The translations under genes were made by a program, and so were the position numbers. Shown here piece by piece: positions 35,353 through 44,095 of a stretch of 64,000 nucleotides of DNA. Below the pieces are notes generated by a model. It was not told where the DNA came from. It made no database searches and saw nothing but the letters and a program-made list of their open reading frames with translations. This DNA is from an uncultured Jannaschia sp. (GTDB lineage Bacteria; Pseudomonadota; Alphaproteobacteria; Rhodobacterales; Rhodobacteraceae): contig NZ_CANLTQ010000008.1 of assembly GCF_947494025.1 (NCBI RefSeq), positions 59,498-123,497 of the forward strand. The letters are read 5' to 3'. The first letter of the stretch is position 1. The number at the start of each line of letters is the position of its first letter.

Positions 35353-36354
35353 TCAGGTCTTTCGTCGGAACGAGAAGTTGGCGGTGAAGATCCGCGTATT
35401 CAGCCAGATCGCCACCAGGATGATCGTGCCGGTGACGATCTCCGTGAAGAACGGCGAGATGTGCATCAGGATGAGCCCGTTGCCGATCACCGCGATGGTC
35501 AGCGTGCCCAGCACGGTGCCCAGCAGCGAGCCGCGCCCGCCGAACAGCGAGGTGCCGCCAAGCACCACGGCGGCGATCACCTGAAGCTCGAACCCGACCG
35601 CGGCGTTCGACGAGCCCGAGCCCAGCCGCGCGGCGATCAGCAGTCCCGCCGCCGCGGAGGCGATTCCCGTCAGCATGTAGACCGAGGCGATGGTCCACTT
35701 CGCGGGCATGCCCACGCGGCGCGCGGCCTCGGGGTTCGAGCCGACCGCCACCACCCGCCGGCCGTAGATCTGCCGGCTCAGGACCAGCGCGCCCACGCCC
35801 GCCACGCCGAGCGCGATCAGCGCGGGCACGGGAATATCGAGGATCGTGCCGCGTCCCAGCCAGAAGAAGCCCGGCGCGTCCCGGATCGGGATGGAATAGC
35901 CCTGCGTCATGTAGAGGGCCGCGCCCCGCAGGATCGACAGGCCGGCCAGCGTCACGATAAAGGCCGGGATGCCCTGATAGGCCACGAACCAGCCCTGCGT
36001 CAGCCCGATCGCCGCGCCCAGCAGGAGCATTCCCGCGACCACCAGCGGCCAGGGCACGCCCGCCGCCAGGATCAAGGCGGCCGAGGCGTTGATCAGCGCC
36101 ACCTGCGAACCGACGCTCAGGTCGATGCCGGCGGTGATGATCACGAAGGTCATCGCCACGGCGACCACGAGGATGGGCGCCGCCTGCCGCAGGATGTTGA
36201 GAAGGTTGCCGGGGGTCAGGAAGACGTCCGTCGCCACCGAGAAGAACAGCACGCAGAGCAGGAAGAATGCCGCGATCGACAGCACCTGCGCCTTTTCGGT
36301 CAGGAAGTCGGCAAAAGCCGATCCGGCCCCGCGCTCGGTATAGGTCACGCTCAA
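35353..36354 (-). CDS. Ribose-type ABC permease (RbsC-like)
   Basis: A 333-residue inner-membrane protein with about nine or ten helices, GIDLSVGSQVALINASAAL and VVLGGTSLFGGRGSLLGTVLG, the two best-known signatures of carbohydrate-uptake-2 permeases. Its ATG overlaps the ATPase stop; the BtpA start follows directly after its own stop. Confidence 0.92.
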   Translation of the reverse strand: MSVTYTERGAGSAFADFLTEKAQVLSIAAFFLLCVLFFSVATDVFLTPGNLLNILRQAAPILVVAVAMTFVIITAGIDLSVGSQVALINASAALILAAGVPWPLVVAGMLLLGAAIGLTQGWFVAYQGIPAFIVTLAGLSILRGAALYMTQGYSIPIRDAPGFFWLGRGTILDIPVPALIALGVAGVGALVLSRQIYGRRVVAVGSNPEAARRVGMPAKWTIASVYMLTGIASAAAGLLIAARLGSGSSNAAVGFELQVIAAVVLGGTSLFGGRGSLLGTVLGTLTIAVIGNGLILMHISPFFTEIVTGTIILVAIWLNTRIFTANFSFRRKT

Positions 36355-37142
36355 ATCGCTTCTCCCTTTCCGACGATCAGCGTCACGAGTTCCGAGAGCT
36401 GCGTCCTGGCGGTCTCGCGTTCGGCGATCTTCGTGCCCTCGTACATGACGGCGATCTTGTCGCAGACCTCGAACAAATCCTGCAGCCGGTGGGTGATGAG
36501 GATGACCGAGACGCCGCGCGCCTTGACCCGGTTGATGAGGCGCAGCACCGCCTCCACCTCGGCCACGGCCAGCGCCGAGGTCGGCTCGTCCATGATCAGG
36601 AGCCGCGGCTCGAAAGAGGCGGCGCGGGCGATGGCGATCGCCTGTCGCTGACCCCCGGAGAGCTGCGCGACCTTCGCGCCCAGGTTGGGAATGCGGATGT
36701 CGAGGTCATCCAGCATCCGGCGCGCGCGCTCCTTCATCCGGCGGTTGTCGAGAAAGGAGAAGCGCGTGGCCTCGCGGCCGAGGAACAGGTTGCCCATGAC
36801 GTCGATGTGGTCGCACAGGCTCAGATCCTGGAACACCATCTCGATGTGGTGCGCGCGCGCGTCGTTGGGCCTTGTGAAGCGCACCGGCTCGCCATCCACG
36901 GCGATGGTGCCCGCATCGGCCACGTAGGTGCCCGAGATGATCTTCGTCAGGGTCGATTTGCCGGCGGCGTTGTCGCCGATCAGGCCCACGCATTCGCCGG
37001 GCATGACGTCCAGGTCGACACCGCGCAAGGCCTCGATCGATCCGAAACTCTTGCGGATGCCGCGCAGCGAGATACGCGGCGCGGCGGTGTCGCCGGAGGG
37101 CGCGGAGCCCTCCGGCGCGATGTTGCGGGCAGCCAGAGCCAT
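36351..37142 (-). CDS. Ribose-type ABC ATPase, single nucleotide-binding domain
   Basis: A 263-residue ATPase with Walker A GDNAAGKSTLTK, signature LSGGQRQAIA and Walker B LLIMDEPTSALA. Family members usually carry two fused domains (about 500 residues), as does the one at 44.1 kb; this is the single-domain form, seen in frcA-type sugar systems. Its ATG shares one base with the stop of the binding-protein gene. Confidence 0.9.
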   Translation of the reverse strand: MALAARNIAPEGSAPSGDTAAPRISLRGIRKSFGSIEALRGVDLDVMPGECVGLIGDNAAGKSTLTKIISGTYVADAGTIAVDGEPVRFTRPNDARAHHIEMVFQDLSLCDHIDVMGNLFLGREATRFSFLDNRRMKERARRMLDDLDIRIPNLGAKVAQLSGGQRQAIAIARAASFEPRLLIMDEPTSALAVAEVEAVLRLINRVKARGVSVILITHRLQDLFEVCDKIAVMYEGTKIAERETARTQLSELVTLIVGKGEAI

Positions 37143-38071
37143 TACTCGAAGATGCTCCGGAACTCGTCCACGTTCTCGCTGGTGACGATGGTCACCGGGA
37201 CCGAGACGTTCGGTTCCGTCGATCCGCCCGTGGCCAGGTCGTCCAGGATCCCGATCGCGGTGCTGCCCATCTCGCGCGGGTCCTGCTGGATCACCGCCTG
37301 CACGTAGCCTGCGTCGATTCCGTCGATGGCCTGCTGCGTCAGATCCCAGCCGAACACCTTGATGTCCTCCTGCCGGCCCTGGCTCTCGACGGCGGCGATC
37401 GCGCTCAGAAGCGCCGGCTCGCCCGTGGCATAGATCGCGTCGAGGTCGGGGTTGGCGGTGATCAGGTTCTCGGCCGCCGCCAGCGCGAGGTCTTGTACGT
37501 TCTGCCCGTCCACCACGGTCGCCATCTCGACACCCTCGGCGCCCTCGATCGCGTCGGTGAAGCCCTGCTGGCGGATGTTCTGGATCGTCGAATTCAGCGC
37601 GCCGACGATGCCGATCTTCGCCGTTCCGCCCATTTCCTCGTTCATGTGCTCGACGAAGTATTCACCCATCATCGCGCCCGCCTGGGCGTTGTCGACGCCA
37701 ACCTGCGCGGCATGCGGACCCTCGGGAAGCACCGCGTCGATGCCGACCACGGAGATGCCCGCCTCGGCCGCCTGCTCGACCGCGGACATGATGCCGTTCG
37801 TGTCGATGGCCACCACGGCGATGCCGTCCACGCCCTGCTGGATGTAGGTCTCGATCGCACTGTCCTGGGCGGCCGGGTCGTTGTTGGCGTTGAAGATCAC
37901 CAGCTCGTCGCCGAGCTCGTCGGCCTTGGCCTGCGCGCCCTCGTTCATCAGGTTGAAGAACAACGCCTGCTGGTTGATCTGCACGAGCGCGTAGGTCTCG
38001 GCGGAGGCCGCCGTGCCGAGGCCGGCGAGCGCCGTCGCCGCCATCAGGGCGGTCTTGAAGGTCTTCGTCAT
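37142..38071 (-). CDS. Ribose-type ABC sugar-binding protein (RbsB-like)
   Basis: A 309-residue periplasmic protein with signal peptide ending near TAASAE. Pattern: YALVQINQQALFFNLMNEG, DSAIETYIQQGVDGIAVVAID, and VFGWDLTQQAIDGI. These proteins bind furanoses, pentoses or nucleoside-like sugars. The start codon overlaps the LacI gene stop (ATGA), so regulator and binding protein are translationally coupled. Confidence 0.92.
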   Translation of the reverse strand: MTKTFKTALMAATALAGLGTAASAETYALVQINQQALFFNLMNEGAQAKADELGDELVIFNANNDPAAQDSAIETYIQQGVDGIAVVAIDTNGIMSAVEQAAEAGISVVGIDAVLPEGPHAAQVGVDNAQAGAMMGEYFVEHMNEEMGGTAKIGIVGALNSTIQNIRQQGFTDAIEGAEGVEMATVVDGQNVQDLALAAAENLITANPDLDAIYATGEPALLSAIAAVESQGRQEDIKVFGWDLTQQAIDGIDAGYVQAVIQQDPREMGSTAIGILDDLATGGSTEPNVSVPVTIVTSENVDEFRSIFE

Positions 38072-39114
38072 GATCGTGTCTCCTTGTTGGTTGGTTCGAT
38101 GGTTTCTTGCCGTGGCTCGATGCGCCGGACCGAAGCGCGTTCGGTCAGGTGCACCGGCAGCCGCCGGATCTCCGTCCGGATGGCGGGATCGGTCCAGTCG
38201 CCCCGCAGCAGCAGGTCCACCGCGCATTGGCCGAGCCGCTCGACCGGCTGGGTGATGGCGGTGATCGCCGGGGCGAACAGGTGCAACGGGCGGACGTCGT
38301 CGAAGCTGATGATCGAGACGTCATCGGGCACCCGGACGCCGCGCTCGCGGAAAATCTCGAGCACGCCGACACACAGCTCGTCGGAGCCGACGAAGAGCGC
38401 GGTCTCACCACGCCGCCGTTCCAAAAAGCGCAGCGCCAGCTCGCGGCCGGACGTGCGGGTATGGGAATCGGCGTAGACCGAGACGGGGGCGATGCCGTGC
38501 ATGCCCTCGCGCAGGCCGTCCAGTCGCGCGACCGTGCCGGGCAGGTCGGCGCGTCCGCCAATGTAGCCGACCCGGCGATGCCCCGTCGTCCAGAGGTGCC
38601 GGCCCGCCAGCTCCCCACCTTGACGGTTGTCGCAAAGCACGCAGGGCGCGTTCGCGGAGACTCCCTCGTCCAGGACCACGATCCGCGACAACCGGCCCAG
38701 ATGGCGCAGCACCTCGTCATCGGGAACGTGGTCGGTCACGAGGATCAGCCCGTCGACCATGTTGCGTCCGGCGGCCTCGACCGCCGCGGCCTCCCGGTCG
38801 GGGCGGTTCATGGTGGCGTGAAGGGTGACCATCTGCCCCGATTCCTCGGCCCGCGATGCGATGGCCGCGGCAAGGCGCGAAAAGAACGGATTCGCGATGT
38901 CGGGCAGGATCAGCGCGATGCTGTCGGACCGTCCCAGGCTCAGCCGTCGCGCATGGGGGTTGGGTGTGTAATCCAGCCGCGTCACGGCGGCGTCGATGCG
39001 CCCGCGCGTATTTGCCGGCAGATCCAGGTTGCCGTTCAGGTACCGGGAAACCGTCGCCACCGACACACTGGCATGCCGCGCAACATCCTTGAGGCTATGT
39101 CGTACCTTTGTCAC
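38068..39114 (-). CDS. LacI-family regulator of the 26-40 kb regulon
   Basis: A 348-residue regulator starting at GTG 39114; earlier starts in this frame would place the operator palindrome inside the gene. Helix-turn-helix at about residues 8-27 (SLKDVARHASVSVATVSRYLNG), then the sugar-binding-like effector domain (IALILPDIANPFFSRL, ISFDDVRP). It is first in the operon it probably controls. The palindrome GGTTTAGTAAACC 27 bases upstream is repeated in the peptide-type ABC promoter 10.6 kb away, implying both are its targets. Confidence 0.9.
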   Translation of the reverse strand: MTKVRHSLKDVARHASVSVATVSRYLNGNLDLPANTRGRIDAAVTRLDYTPNPHARRLSLGRSDSIALILPDIANPFFSRLAAAIASRAEESGQMVTLHATMNRPDREAAAVEAAGRNMVDGLILVTDHVPDDEVLRHLGRLSRIVVLDEGVSANAPCVLCDNRQGGELAGRHLWTTGHRRVGYIGGRADLPGTVARLDGLREGMHGIAPVSVYADSHTRTSGRELALRFLERRRGETALFVGSDELCVGVLEIFRERGVRVPDDVSIISFDDVRPLHLFAPAITAITQPVERLGQCAVDLLLRGDWTDPAIRTEIRRLPVHLTERASVRRIEPRQETIEPTNKETRS

Positions 39115-39140
39115 ACGCGGTCCCGTTGACAGGCTTGGAG

Positions 39141-39153
39141 GTTTAGTAAACCA
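39141..39153. promoter_or_regulatory. LacI operator candidate GGTTTAGTAAACC
   Basis: A perfect 13-bp palindrome (six-base arms around G) in the divergent region between the lacI and pfkB-type genes. An 11-base core is identical to the site at 28542-28552. Confidence 0.75.
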
Positions 39154-39246
39154 ATTAACAAGACGAATATCGTGGCGAGTCAATCACCATTATCGATTAC
39201 GGAAGGTTCCGGCGAAGCGGGACCGGCATCAGGCACTGGACGGAAC

Positions 39247-40167
39247 ATGCGGGCATTCGTGATCGGCAACGTCACTCTGGACGAGATCTTTGCGGTCGAG
39301 AACCTCCCGCAGGAGGGCGCATCGATCTTCGGAACCCACCGCCATGCGGATCTGGGAGGCAAGGGCGCGAACCAGGCCGTGATGCTGGCTCGGTGCGGTC
39401 TGCCGGTTCGATTGCGGGCGGCCGTCGGCGTCGATCCCGCGGCCGATATCGTCCGCTCCCGTCTGGCGGCCGAACCCGTCGAAGCGGATTTGTATCGGAT
39501 GGCGTCGGCCGCGACGGATCGTTCGATCATTCTGTCCGACGCGGCGGGGATGAACGTCATTGTCACCACCACGGACTGCGCTCGGGCGCTGCGCCCGGCG
39601 GACGCGCTCGAGGGGCTGGACGGTGCCGGGGCAGGCGATCTGATGGTCCTTCAGGGGAACCTGACGCAGGACGCCACGAAGGCGCTGATCCAGGCCGGCC
39701 GCGCCCGCGGAATGCGCATCGCCCTGAATCCGTCCCCGATCGAGCGCTGGATGTCGGATGTGCTGTCAGGCGTGGATTTCGCGTTCGTGAACGAAGCCGA
39801 GGCGGAGTTCATGACGGGAACTCGGGGTGAAGCGGCGGTGACCGCGATGCGCGGTGCGGGTGCCGCCGCCGTTGTTCTGACATCGGGCGAACGCGGCGCC
39901 CTTCTGGGATACGGCGGCGACATCGCACATGTGCCGGCGCGGCGGACTGAAATCGCGGACACGACCGGGGCGGGAGACACGTTCCAGTCCGTGGCGCTCG
40001 CCTCGGCCCTGCGGCGGGGCGGCCCGCTTTCAGCCGAGGACCTGGAGCTGGCCGCTGTCGCCGCTTCGCTCACCGTTTCCCGGTTCGGATCGGTTTCCGC
40101 GATGCCGACGATCGAAGAGATGGGCGCGATCCTGGACCTTTCACTCGCGGCCGGTCAGGCTTCCTGA
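39247..40167 (+). CDS. PfkB/ribokinase-family sugar or nucleoside kinase
   Basis: A 306-residue kinase. ATG 39247 begins the conserved strand RAFVIGNVTLDEIF; an in-frame GTG at 39172 would add an unstructured 25 residues. PfkB motifs are ADLGGKGANQAVMLARCG near the N-terminus and the catalytic DTTGAGDTFQ near the C-terminus. It is divergent from the LacI operon and shares its operator, so it probably phosphorylates the compound brought in by the ribose-type ABC system, ahead of the BtpA-type enzyme. Confidence 0.88.
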   Translation: MRAFVIGNVTLDEIFAVENLPQEGASIFGTHRHADLGGKGANQAVMLARCGLPVRLRAAVGVDPAADIVRSRLAAEPVEADLYRMASAATDRSIILSDAAGMNVIVTTTDCARALRPADALEGLDGAGAGDLMVLQGNLTQDATKALIQAGRARGMRIALNPSPIERWMSDVLSGVDFAFVNEAEAEFMTGTRGEAAVTAMRGAGAAAVVLTSGERGALLGYGGDIAHVPARRTEIADTTGAGDTFQSVALASALRRGGPLSAEDLELAAVAASLTVSRFGSVSAMPTIEEMGAILDLSLAAGQAS

Positions 40168-40455
40168 ATGCCCGGTGATGTCGAACTGTCGATGACGGGG
40201 CGACCTACAGCGAGGGAGGGGTTCGCGGTCATCCATGGCGTCGGTCCGCGCGCGCTTCGGAACGACGATTGTGGCAACCGGACGCCGGACCGCACCGGCA
40301 TTGAACACATCAAACGGACCGAGGCGGCGCCAGAAGCAGGCAAGCCACTTCGTCTTTCCGATTGGACAGAGGCAGATGAGCCGTGACAGGAAGATCCCGG
40401 CCGGGGCCCTCTGCCACGAGCCGAAGCTGGTCGACGCCCATCAAGGATCGGTCTT

Positions 40456-41682
40456 GTGAACGATTTCGATGTCATCGTCGCTCTTCTTGGCGGTGCCACC
40501 CTCGTTCTGGGCCTCGTCTCGCGCTGGCTGGAGCGCACGCCCTTTCCACCGACGCTGCTCGCGCTTGTTCTCGGCATCCTGGCCGGTCCGCAGGTTTTCG
40601 GCCTGATCGATCTCGAGGCGACGGGGCAGCGGGCCGATGTGATGGAAAAGGCGGCCCGCCTGACGCTGGGCGTGGGGCTCATGGGGGTCGCGCTGCGCAT
40701 CCCGCGCGATTATCCGCGGCGCCGCTGGCGCGAGATGCTCCTGCTCGTCGGCCTCGGCATGATCGCCATGTGGGTTGTCAGCGCTGCGCTGGTCTATCTC
40801 ATCCTGGGCCTGCCCGTCTGGCTCGCGGCCCTGATCGGCGCCATCGTCACGCCCACCGATCCCGTCGCGGCCAGCCCTATGGTCACGAGCGAGGAGGCGC
40901 GCGAGAACATCCCCGAACCCATCCGTCATGCCATCTCCTTCGAGTCCGGGGCCAATGACGGACTTGCCTATCTCTTCGTGTTTCTCCCGCTGGTTCTGGT
41001 GGCGCCCCCGGCCGGAATTTCGTTCGCTCACTGGTTCACCACTATCCTGCTGTGGCAGGTCGGCATCGCCACGATCACCGGCCTGACGCTTGGCTGGATC
41101 GCGGCGCGCTCGTTGCAGGTGGCCGAAAGTCTCGGCGCGATCGGCAAGGATTGGCGGCTGGTCTATACCGTGGCCCTGGCGCTTCTGGCGGTGGGGGCCG
41201 GGCGGTTGCTTCACAGCGACGAGGTGCTTCTGGTCTTCGCGGCCGGTGCCATGTTCACACAGGTCATCGGCGGCGACGACCGGCGCAACGAGGAACATGG
41301 GCAGGAGGCGGTGAACCGCTTCTTCGCGATCCCGATCTTCGTCCTTCTGGGCAGCGCGCTGCCCTGGGCGGGCTGGATCGAACTCGGCCTTGCCGGGCCG
41401 CTGTTGGCTCTGGCGATCCTGCTGCTGCGCCGCCCGCCTGCGTTGCTTCTTTTGCGCCCGCTGCTGCGCGATGTCCGGACCGTTCCCCAGGCGCTGTTCA
41501 TGGGTTGGTTCGGTCCCGTCGCGGTGGCGGCGATCTATTATGCCTCCCTGATGGAGCACGAGACCGGCGAGCCGGTCATCTGGCACGCCGTCACCCTGGT
41601 GATCGCCGGCTCGGTCCTGGCGCACGGATTGTCCGGTGCCGTCCTGACGCGGGCGCTCGGACGACACGACGAAAAGGAATAG
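40456..41682 (+). CDS. Cation/proton antiporter (CPA1, NhaP-like)
   Basis: A 408-residue polytopic membrane protein starting at GTG 40456. It has about twelve hydrophobic segments, the TPTDPVAASPM motif in the discontinuous helix and the ion-binding pair ND in FESGANDGLAYL. It should exchange Na+ or K+ for protons. It stands alone, facing the following convergent gene. Confidence 0.88.
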   Translation: MNDFDVIVALLGGATLVLGLVSRWLERTPFPPTLLALVLGILAGPQVFGLIDLEATGQRADVMEKAARLTLGVGLMGVALRIPRDYPRRRWREMLLLVGLGMIAMWVVSAALVYLILGLPVWLAALIGAIVTPTDPVAASPMVTSEEARENIPEPIRHAISFESGANDGLAYLFVFLPLVLVAPPAGISFAHWFTTILLWQVGIATITGLTLGWIAARSLQVAESLGAIGKDWRLVYTVALALLAVGAGRLLHSDEVLLVFAAGAMFTQVIGGDDRRNEEHGQEAVNRFFAIPIFVLLGSALPWAGWIELGLAGPLLALAILLLRRPPALLLLRPLLRDVRTVPQALFMGWFGPVAVAAIYYASLMEHETGEPVIWHAVTLVIAGSVLAHGLSGAVLTRALGRHDEKE

Positions 41683-41793
41683 TTGCGTGGTTCGAGCATC
41701 CCTTGCAGAGATTCGCGAGGGCGTTGTCACCTGGACGACCCGCCGTGCGCGACATGGCCGCCTTCCGTGCGTTTGGGCCGATGTCGGCACACC

Positions 41794-42447
41794 TCAAGCG
41801 GCCGCCTCGGTGTTGTCCGGGTCGACCGACCAAGCGTCCCTGGTGGCCTCGAACCCCTCCCAGGCGACGTAGGGGGCAATGAGGAGGGCGGCGACGGGGT
41901 CCGCCCACCACCATCCGTGCGTCTGCGTCAGGACGAGCCCGATCAGGACCACCACCGTTTGATACTGGCAGATCAGCGTGTCCTTGGCGTCGTATCTCAG
42001 GGCGGGCGACTCAAGCCGCTTGGCGTAGCGGAACTTGCCCCAGGCCAGGAACGGATTGACCACGAGGGAGGTGAGAAGGATCGCGATCCCCCACCAAGAG
42101 AAGTCGGGCGCCTCCCGCGAGACGAAAGCCGAGACCGCCTCGTAGAGAATGGCCGCCACGACGATCCAGAACGCTGCCGCGACGACCGAAAGGGCGACTT
42201 TCTTGCGCTTGAGAACCGTGCGTCGGTCGGCGCCCCTTTCTTCGGCCCGCAAGCGCCAGATCAGTGTGCCGGCGGAGGTCGCCTCGACGGTGCTGTCGAG
42301 TCCCCAACTGATCAGCGCGGCGCTGCCGGTAAGGAGGCCCGCGGTCACCGAGACGACGACTTCCAAGATGTTGTAGAGGAGACTGGCGATCTCGACACGC
42401 AGACCCCGCCTCAAGTCGGTCTTCCGGTCGTTCCGTTCTTCGGCCAT
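41794..42447 (-). CDS. Cation-diffusion-facilitator-like membrane protein, atypical
   Basis: A 217-residue protein from ATG 42447, with five or six hydrophobic segments and no cytoplasmic C-terminal domain. The helix 2 metal motif of CDF transporters (H/DxxxD) reads D51xxxE55 (GLDSTVE) and the helix 5 motif D156xxxC160 (KDTLIC), after the family-like RYDAKDT. Both sites therefore deviate from the usual set and the protein is shorter than normal (about 300). It may move a different ion or be a divergent branch of the family. Confidence 0.7.
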   Translation of the reverse strand: MAEERNDRKTDLRRGLRVEIASLLYNILEVVVSVTAGLLTGSAALISWGLDSTVEATSAGTLIWRLRAEERGADRRTVLKRKKVALSVVAAAFWIVVAAILYEAVSAFVSREAPDFSWWGIAILLTSLVVNPFLAWGKFRYAKRLESPALRYDAKDTLICQYQTVVVLIGLVLTQTHGWWWADPVAALLIAPYVAWEGFEATRDAWSVDPDNTEAAA

Positions 42448-42968
42448 GGCACGCTTCTCCCGCGACGCGGTCTTCGGGTAACGCGGCCGATGCCCCGGAT
42501 GTTCAGGCGCGGAAGATCGAAAATCGGGCGAATGGAACACGGCAACGGCGGAACCATCCTGCCTTCGTTGTCGCGTGATTTACGGTGAATTGCCCTGATT
42601 TGCTGATGGCGGTTTCCGGGCGTGACCGAAATGGCCGTTCGTCGAAACGCGGTCTCGGGAGGGGCGGGGGTCACCCGCCAGCCGGGCCATGATCGCCTCC
42701 AGCAAGATCGGTGCGCGACGAGCCGTATGCCTTGCGGACCCCGACATGATGTCAGGTGTCGTCACCGACCACGGCGCCAGCCGCGCCGCGGTTCCCGCGG
42801 TGGGCACCGATTGAAGCATTCCCGCTTAGGCTTGACGACCCCCGGCCGCTCCGTTTGGGTGGCGCGTGATGTTGCGATCCGAACGGAATTCGGTGCAGCC
42901 TTGCCGGCCGCTCGAAGGGACGACCGGACGTTTTCGGCCCATTCGGCCAAGAGGGAGAACAGATCATC
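42448..42968. other. Intergenic region upstream of the LsrB/RbsB-type operon
   Basis: About 520 bases without a supported gene. A TTGACG hexamer near 42832 could be a -35 element for the operon starting at 42969, but no good -10 was found. The final AAGAGGGAGAACA before the ATG is the ribosome site. Confidence 0.4.
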
Positions 42969-44012
42969 ATGAAGACGCATTTCATTTCACTGGCCGTCGC
43001 CGCCGTGACCGCCGCCGGCGCCGCACAGGCGCAGGATCAGGTCGTGGACACGAGCAACGTGAACCAGGAGCTGATCCAGACCGACGAGAGCTACTCGATC
43101 GCCACGGTGGTGAAGGTCGACGGCATCGCGTGGTTCGACCGCATGCGCGACGGCGTGCAGCAGTTCGGCGAAGACACCGGCCACGACACCTGGATGGTGG
43201 GCCCGTCCTCGGCGGACGCGGCGGCGCAGGTGCAGCTGGTCGAGAACCTGATCGCCCAGGGCGTCGACGCCATCGCGATCGTGCCGTTTTCGGTCGAGGC
43301 GGTGGAGCCGGTGCTCCAGAAGGCGCGCGACCGCGGCATCGTGGTGATCAGCCACGAGGCGTCGAACATCCAGAACGTCGACTACGACATCGAGGCGTTC
43401 GACAACCTCGCATACGGCGCCAAGCTGATGGACGAGCTCGCCGCGCAGATGGGCGAGAGCGGCCAGTACGTCGCCACCGTCGGCAGCTTGACCTCGAAAT
43501 CGCAGAACGAGTGGATCGACGGCGCGATCGCGCGGCAGGAGGAAGCCTATCCCGACATGGAAATGGTGACCGAGCGGCTCGAGACCTACGACGACGCCAA
43601 CACCGACTACACCAAGCTCAAGGAGGCGCTGACCGCGCATCCCGACATCGCGGGCATCGTGGGCGGCCCGATGCCGACCTCGGCGGGCGCGGGGCGTCTG
43701 ATTGCGGAAAGCGGCCTGCAGGGGCAGCTGCACTTCGCGGGCACCGGCCTGCCCTCGGTGGCGGGCGAGTACATCGCCAACGGCGACATCGAGTACATCC
43801 AGTTCTGGGATCCGGCTGTCGCGGGTTACGCCATGAACATGCTCGCCGTGGCGGCGCTCGAAGGGCGCGACGACCAGATCGGCGCGGGCCTCAACCTCGG
43901 CCTCGAAGGCTACGAAGACCTGCAGGAGGCCGGCGAGGACCGTCAGAACGTACTCTACGGTGCGGGTTGGGTCGGCGTGACCTCCGAGAACATGGACCAG
44001 TACAACTTCTGA
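42969..44012 (+). CDS. LsrB/RhaS-type ABC sugar-binding protein
   Basis: A 347-residue periplasmic protein with signal peptide ending at AAQAQ. It resembles the AI-2 binder LsrB more than Rbs[35 protein letters not shown] and [14 protein letters not shown] match the LsrB layout. Relatives bind rhamnose, erythritol-like polyols or AI-2. The kinases downstream point to a pentose or pentitol rather than a signalling role, but this is inference. Confidence 0.88.
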   Translation: MKTHFISLAVAAVTAAGAAQAQDQVVDTSNVNQELIQTDESYSIATVVKVDGIAWFDRMRDGVQQFGEDTGHDTWMVGPSSADAAAQVQLVENLIAQGVDAIAIVPFSVEAVEPVLQKARDRGIVVISHEASNIQNVDYDIEAFDNLAYGAKLMDELAAQMGESGQYVATVGSLTSKSQNEWIDGAIARQEEAYPDMEMVTERLETYDDANTDYTKLKEALTAHPDIAGIVGGPMPTSAGAGRLIAESGLQGQLHFAGTGLPSVAGEYIANGDIEYIQFWDPAVAGYAMNMLAVAALEGRDDQIGAGLNLGLEGYEDLQEAGEDRQNVLYGAGWVGVTSENMDQYNF

Positions 44013-44095
44013 TCCTGCCGCGGACACGCGGGCGCCGGCGCGATGCCGCGCGCCCCGCGTGTCCCGACGCTTCCCCCGAATTCACGAGGCCCCTC

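Noticed and set aside
39172..39246. GTG 39172 as the start of the PfkB kinase
   Set aside because: The extra residues are unstructured and would put the start very close to the operator; ATG 39247 begins the conserved strand.
40168..40455. 72-residue plus-strand frame (40168-40386)
   Set aside because: No family resemblance, no ribosome site and low-complexity content; treated as intergenic.
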